Shown one piece after another: positions 59,293 through 59,329 of a stretch of DNA of 59,329 nucleotides. The stretch is from assembly GCF_000337475.1 (NCBI RefSeq), contig NZ_AOIT01000010.1, forward strand, positions 182,377 to 241,705, in the 5' to 3' direction. Source of the DNA: Natrinema limicola JCM 13563 (lineage in GTDB: Archaea; Halobacteriota; Halobacteria; Halobacteriales; Natrialbaceae). Position 1 is the first letter of the stretch. Every line of letters starts with the position of its first letter. Made by a program: the position numbers and the translations under genes. A model generated the notes under the pieces. The model was not told the origin of the DNA. It did not search any database and saw nothing but the letters and a program-made list of their open reading frames with translations.

Positions 59293-59329
59293 ATGGGATC
59301 TGATGTTAGCCTTGGTAGTTCGGTGACGC
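59293..59329 (+). CDS. Possible start of a gene running out of the window
   Basis: An ATG at 59293 begins an open frame to the end of the window (MGSDVSLGSSVT). It is immediately preceded by the stop codon of a 10-codon frame (59260-59292, MRILPLRSAV). The strong AT-rich promoter upstream supports a transcript in this direction, but twelve codons are too few to identify or prove a gene. Confidence 0.2.
   Translation, partial: MGSDVSLGSSVT

Noticed and set aside
1-59329. tRNA or rRNA genes
   Set aside because: No T-arm-like GGTTCRANNCC signatures with a matching acceptor stem and no rRNA segments were seen by eye. A dedicated search would be more reliable.
58939-59329. The end of the window read as an SRP RNA, RNase P RNA or rRNA leader
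   Set aside because: The promoter and stems are suggestive, but no conserved core of those RNAs could be matched in the available bases.

Overview
This window is a stretch of haloarchaeal chromosome. The proteins are strongly acidic, GC content is high, and TATA boxes sit about 25-30 nt upstream of start codons (leaderless mRNAs). Archaeal information-processing genes are present: TFB, a haloarchaeal RPA with its partner, aIF5B/IF-2 and Nob1. A haem-copper ba3-type oxidase and the archaeal early shikimate route (ADH synthase plus dehydroquinate synthase II) point the same way. The very frequent CTCGAG hexamer (Leu-Glu codons CTC GAG) resembles Natrinema/Haloterrigena-type genomes; that placement is an inference. 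Gene density is about 90%. I saw no tRNA, rRNA or CRISPR array.

Layout. 1-2.0 kb: the C-terminal end of an SPFH/band-7 protein, then an IS1341-type insertion sequence (solo tnpB) bracketed by two hairpins with the same loop. 2.2-4.6 kb: a two-domain winged-helix regulator, a HAD phosphatase, a small conserved protein and a YjjX-type NTPase. 4.8-17.4 kb: TFB and a loose aromatic amino-acid region, with aroD, dehydroquinate synthase II, and a trpC-trpB-trpA-ADH synthase operon whose promoter carries two TGTACA boxes. Between these lie a SprT-like metalloprotein, a zinc-type CDF exporter and an amidase. 17.5-21.7 kb: an RPA operon (rpa3, RPA-associated protein, ribbon-helix-helix protein), a DapA-family aldolase, a small conserved gene, and a decayed mannose-1-phosphate guanylyltransferase.

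21.8-28.4 kb is a respiratory island. A four-gene ba3-type oxidase operon runs leftward. A small oxidase-associated membrane protein, a SafE-like membrane protein and a CcoI/CopA-like Cu-ATPase run rightward, probably supplying copper to the oxidase. 28.4-38.4 kb is a mixed housekeeping region: CDGSH protein, FAD oxidoreductase, Hsp20, radical SAM protein with helix-hairpin-helix tail, TRAM protein, YkgJ and MBL proteins, HTH regulator, methyltransferase and glycosyltransferase. 38.4-49.2 kb: SIMPL lipoprotein, carA divergent from an Lrp regulator, PAS histidine kinase, PHP and DAG-kinase-like proteins, IPP isomerase, alcohol dehydrogenase, MoaB and a folate cyclo-ligase-like protein. 49.6-58.9 kb: the pyrG-guaA operon, IF-2, PRC-barrel-Nob1, a CPBP protease and glucose-6-phosphate isomerase. 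The last 400 bases are AT-rich, promoter-like and structured, and appear to lead into a gene beyond the window.

The most interesting non-coding content is a set of short dispersed intergenic repeats and several perfect palindromes in promoters. The repeats are an ~85-bp imperfect palindrome in four copies and an 11-mer, TGTCCGRCAGY, in at least six intergenic places. The palindromes lie upstream of the CDF exporter, carA/lrp, pgi, and between the alcohol dehydrogenase and moaB genes.
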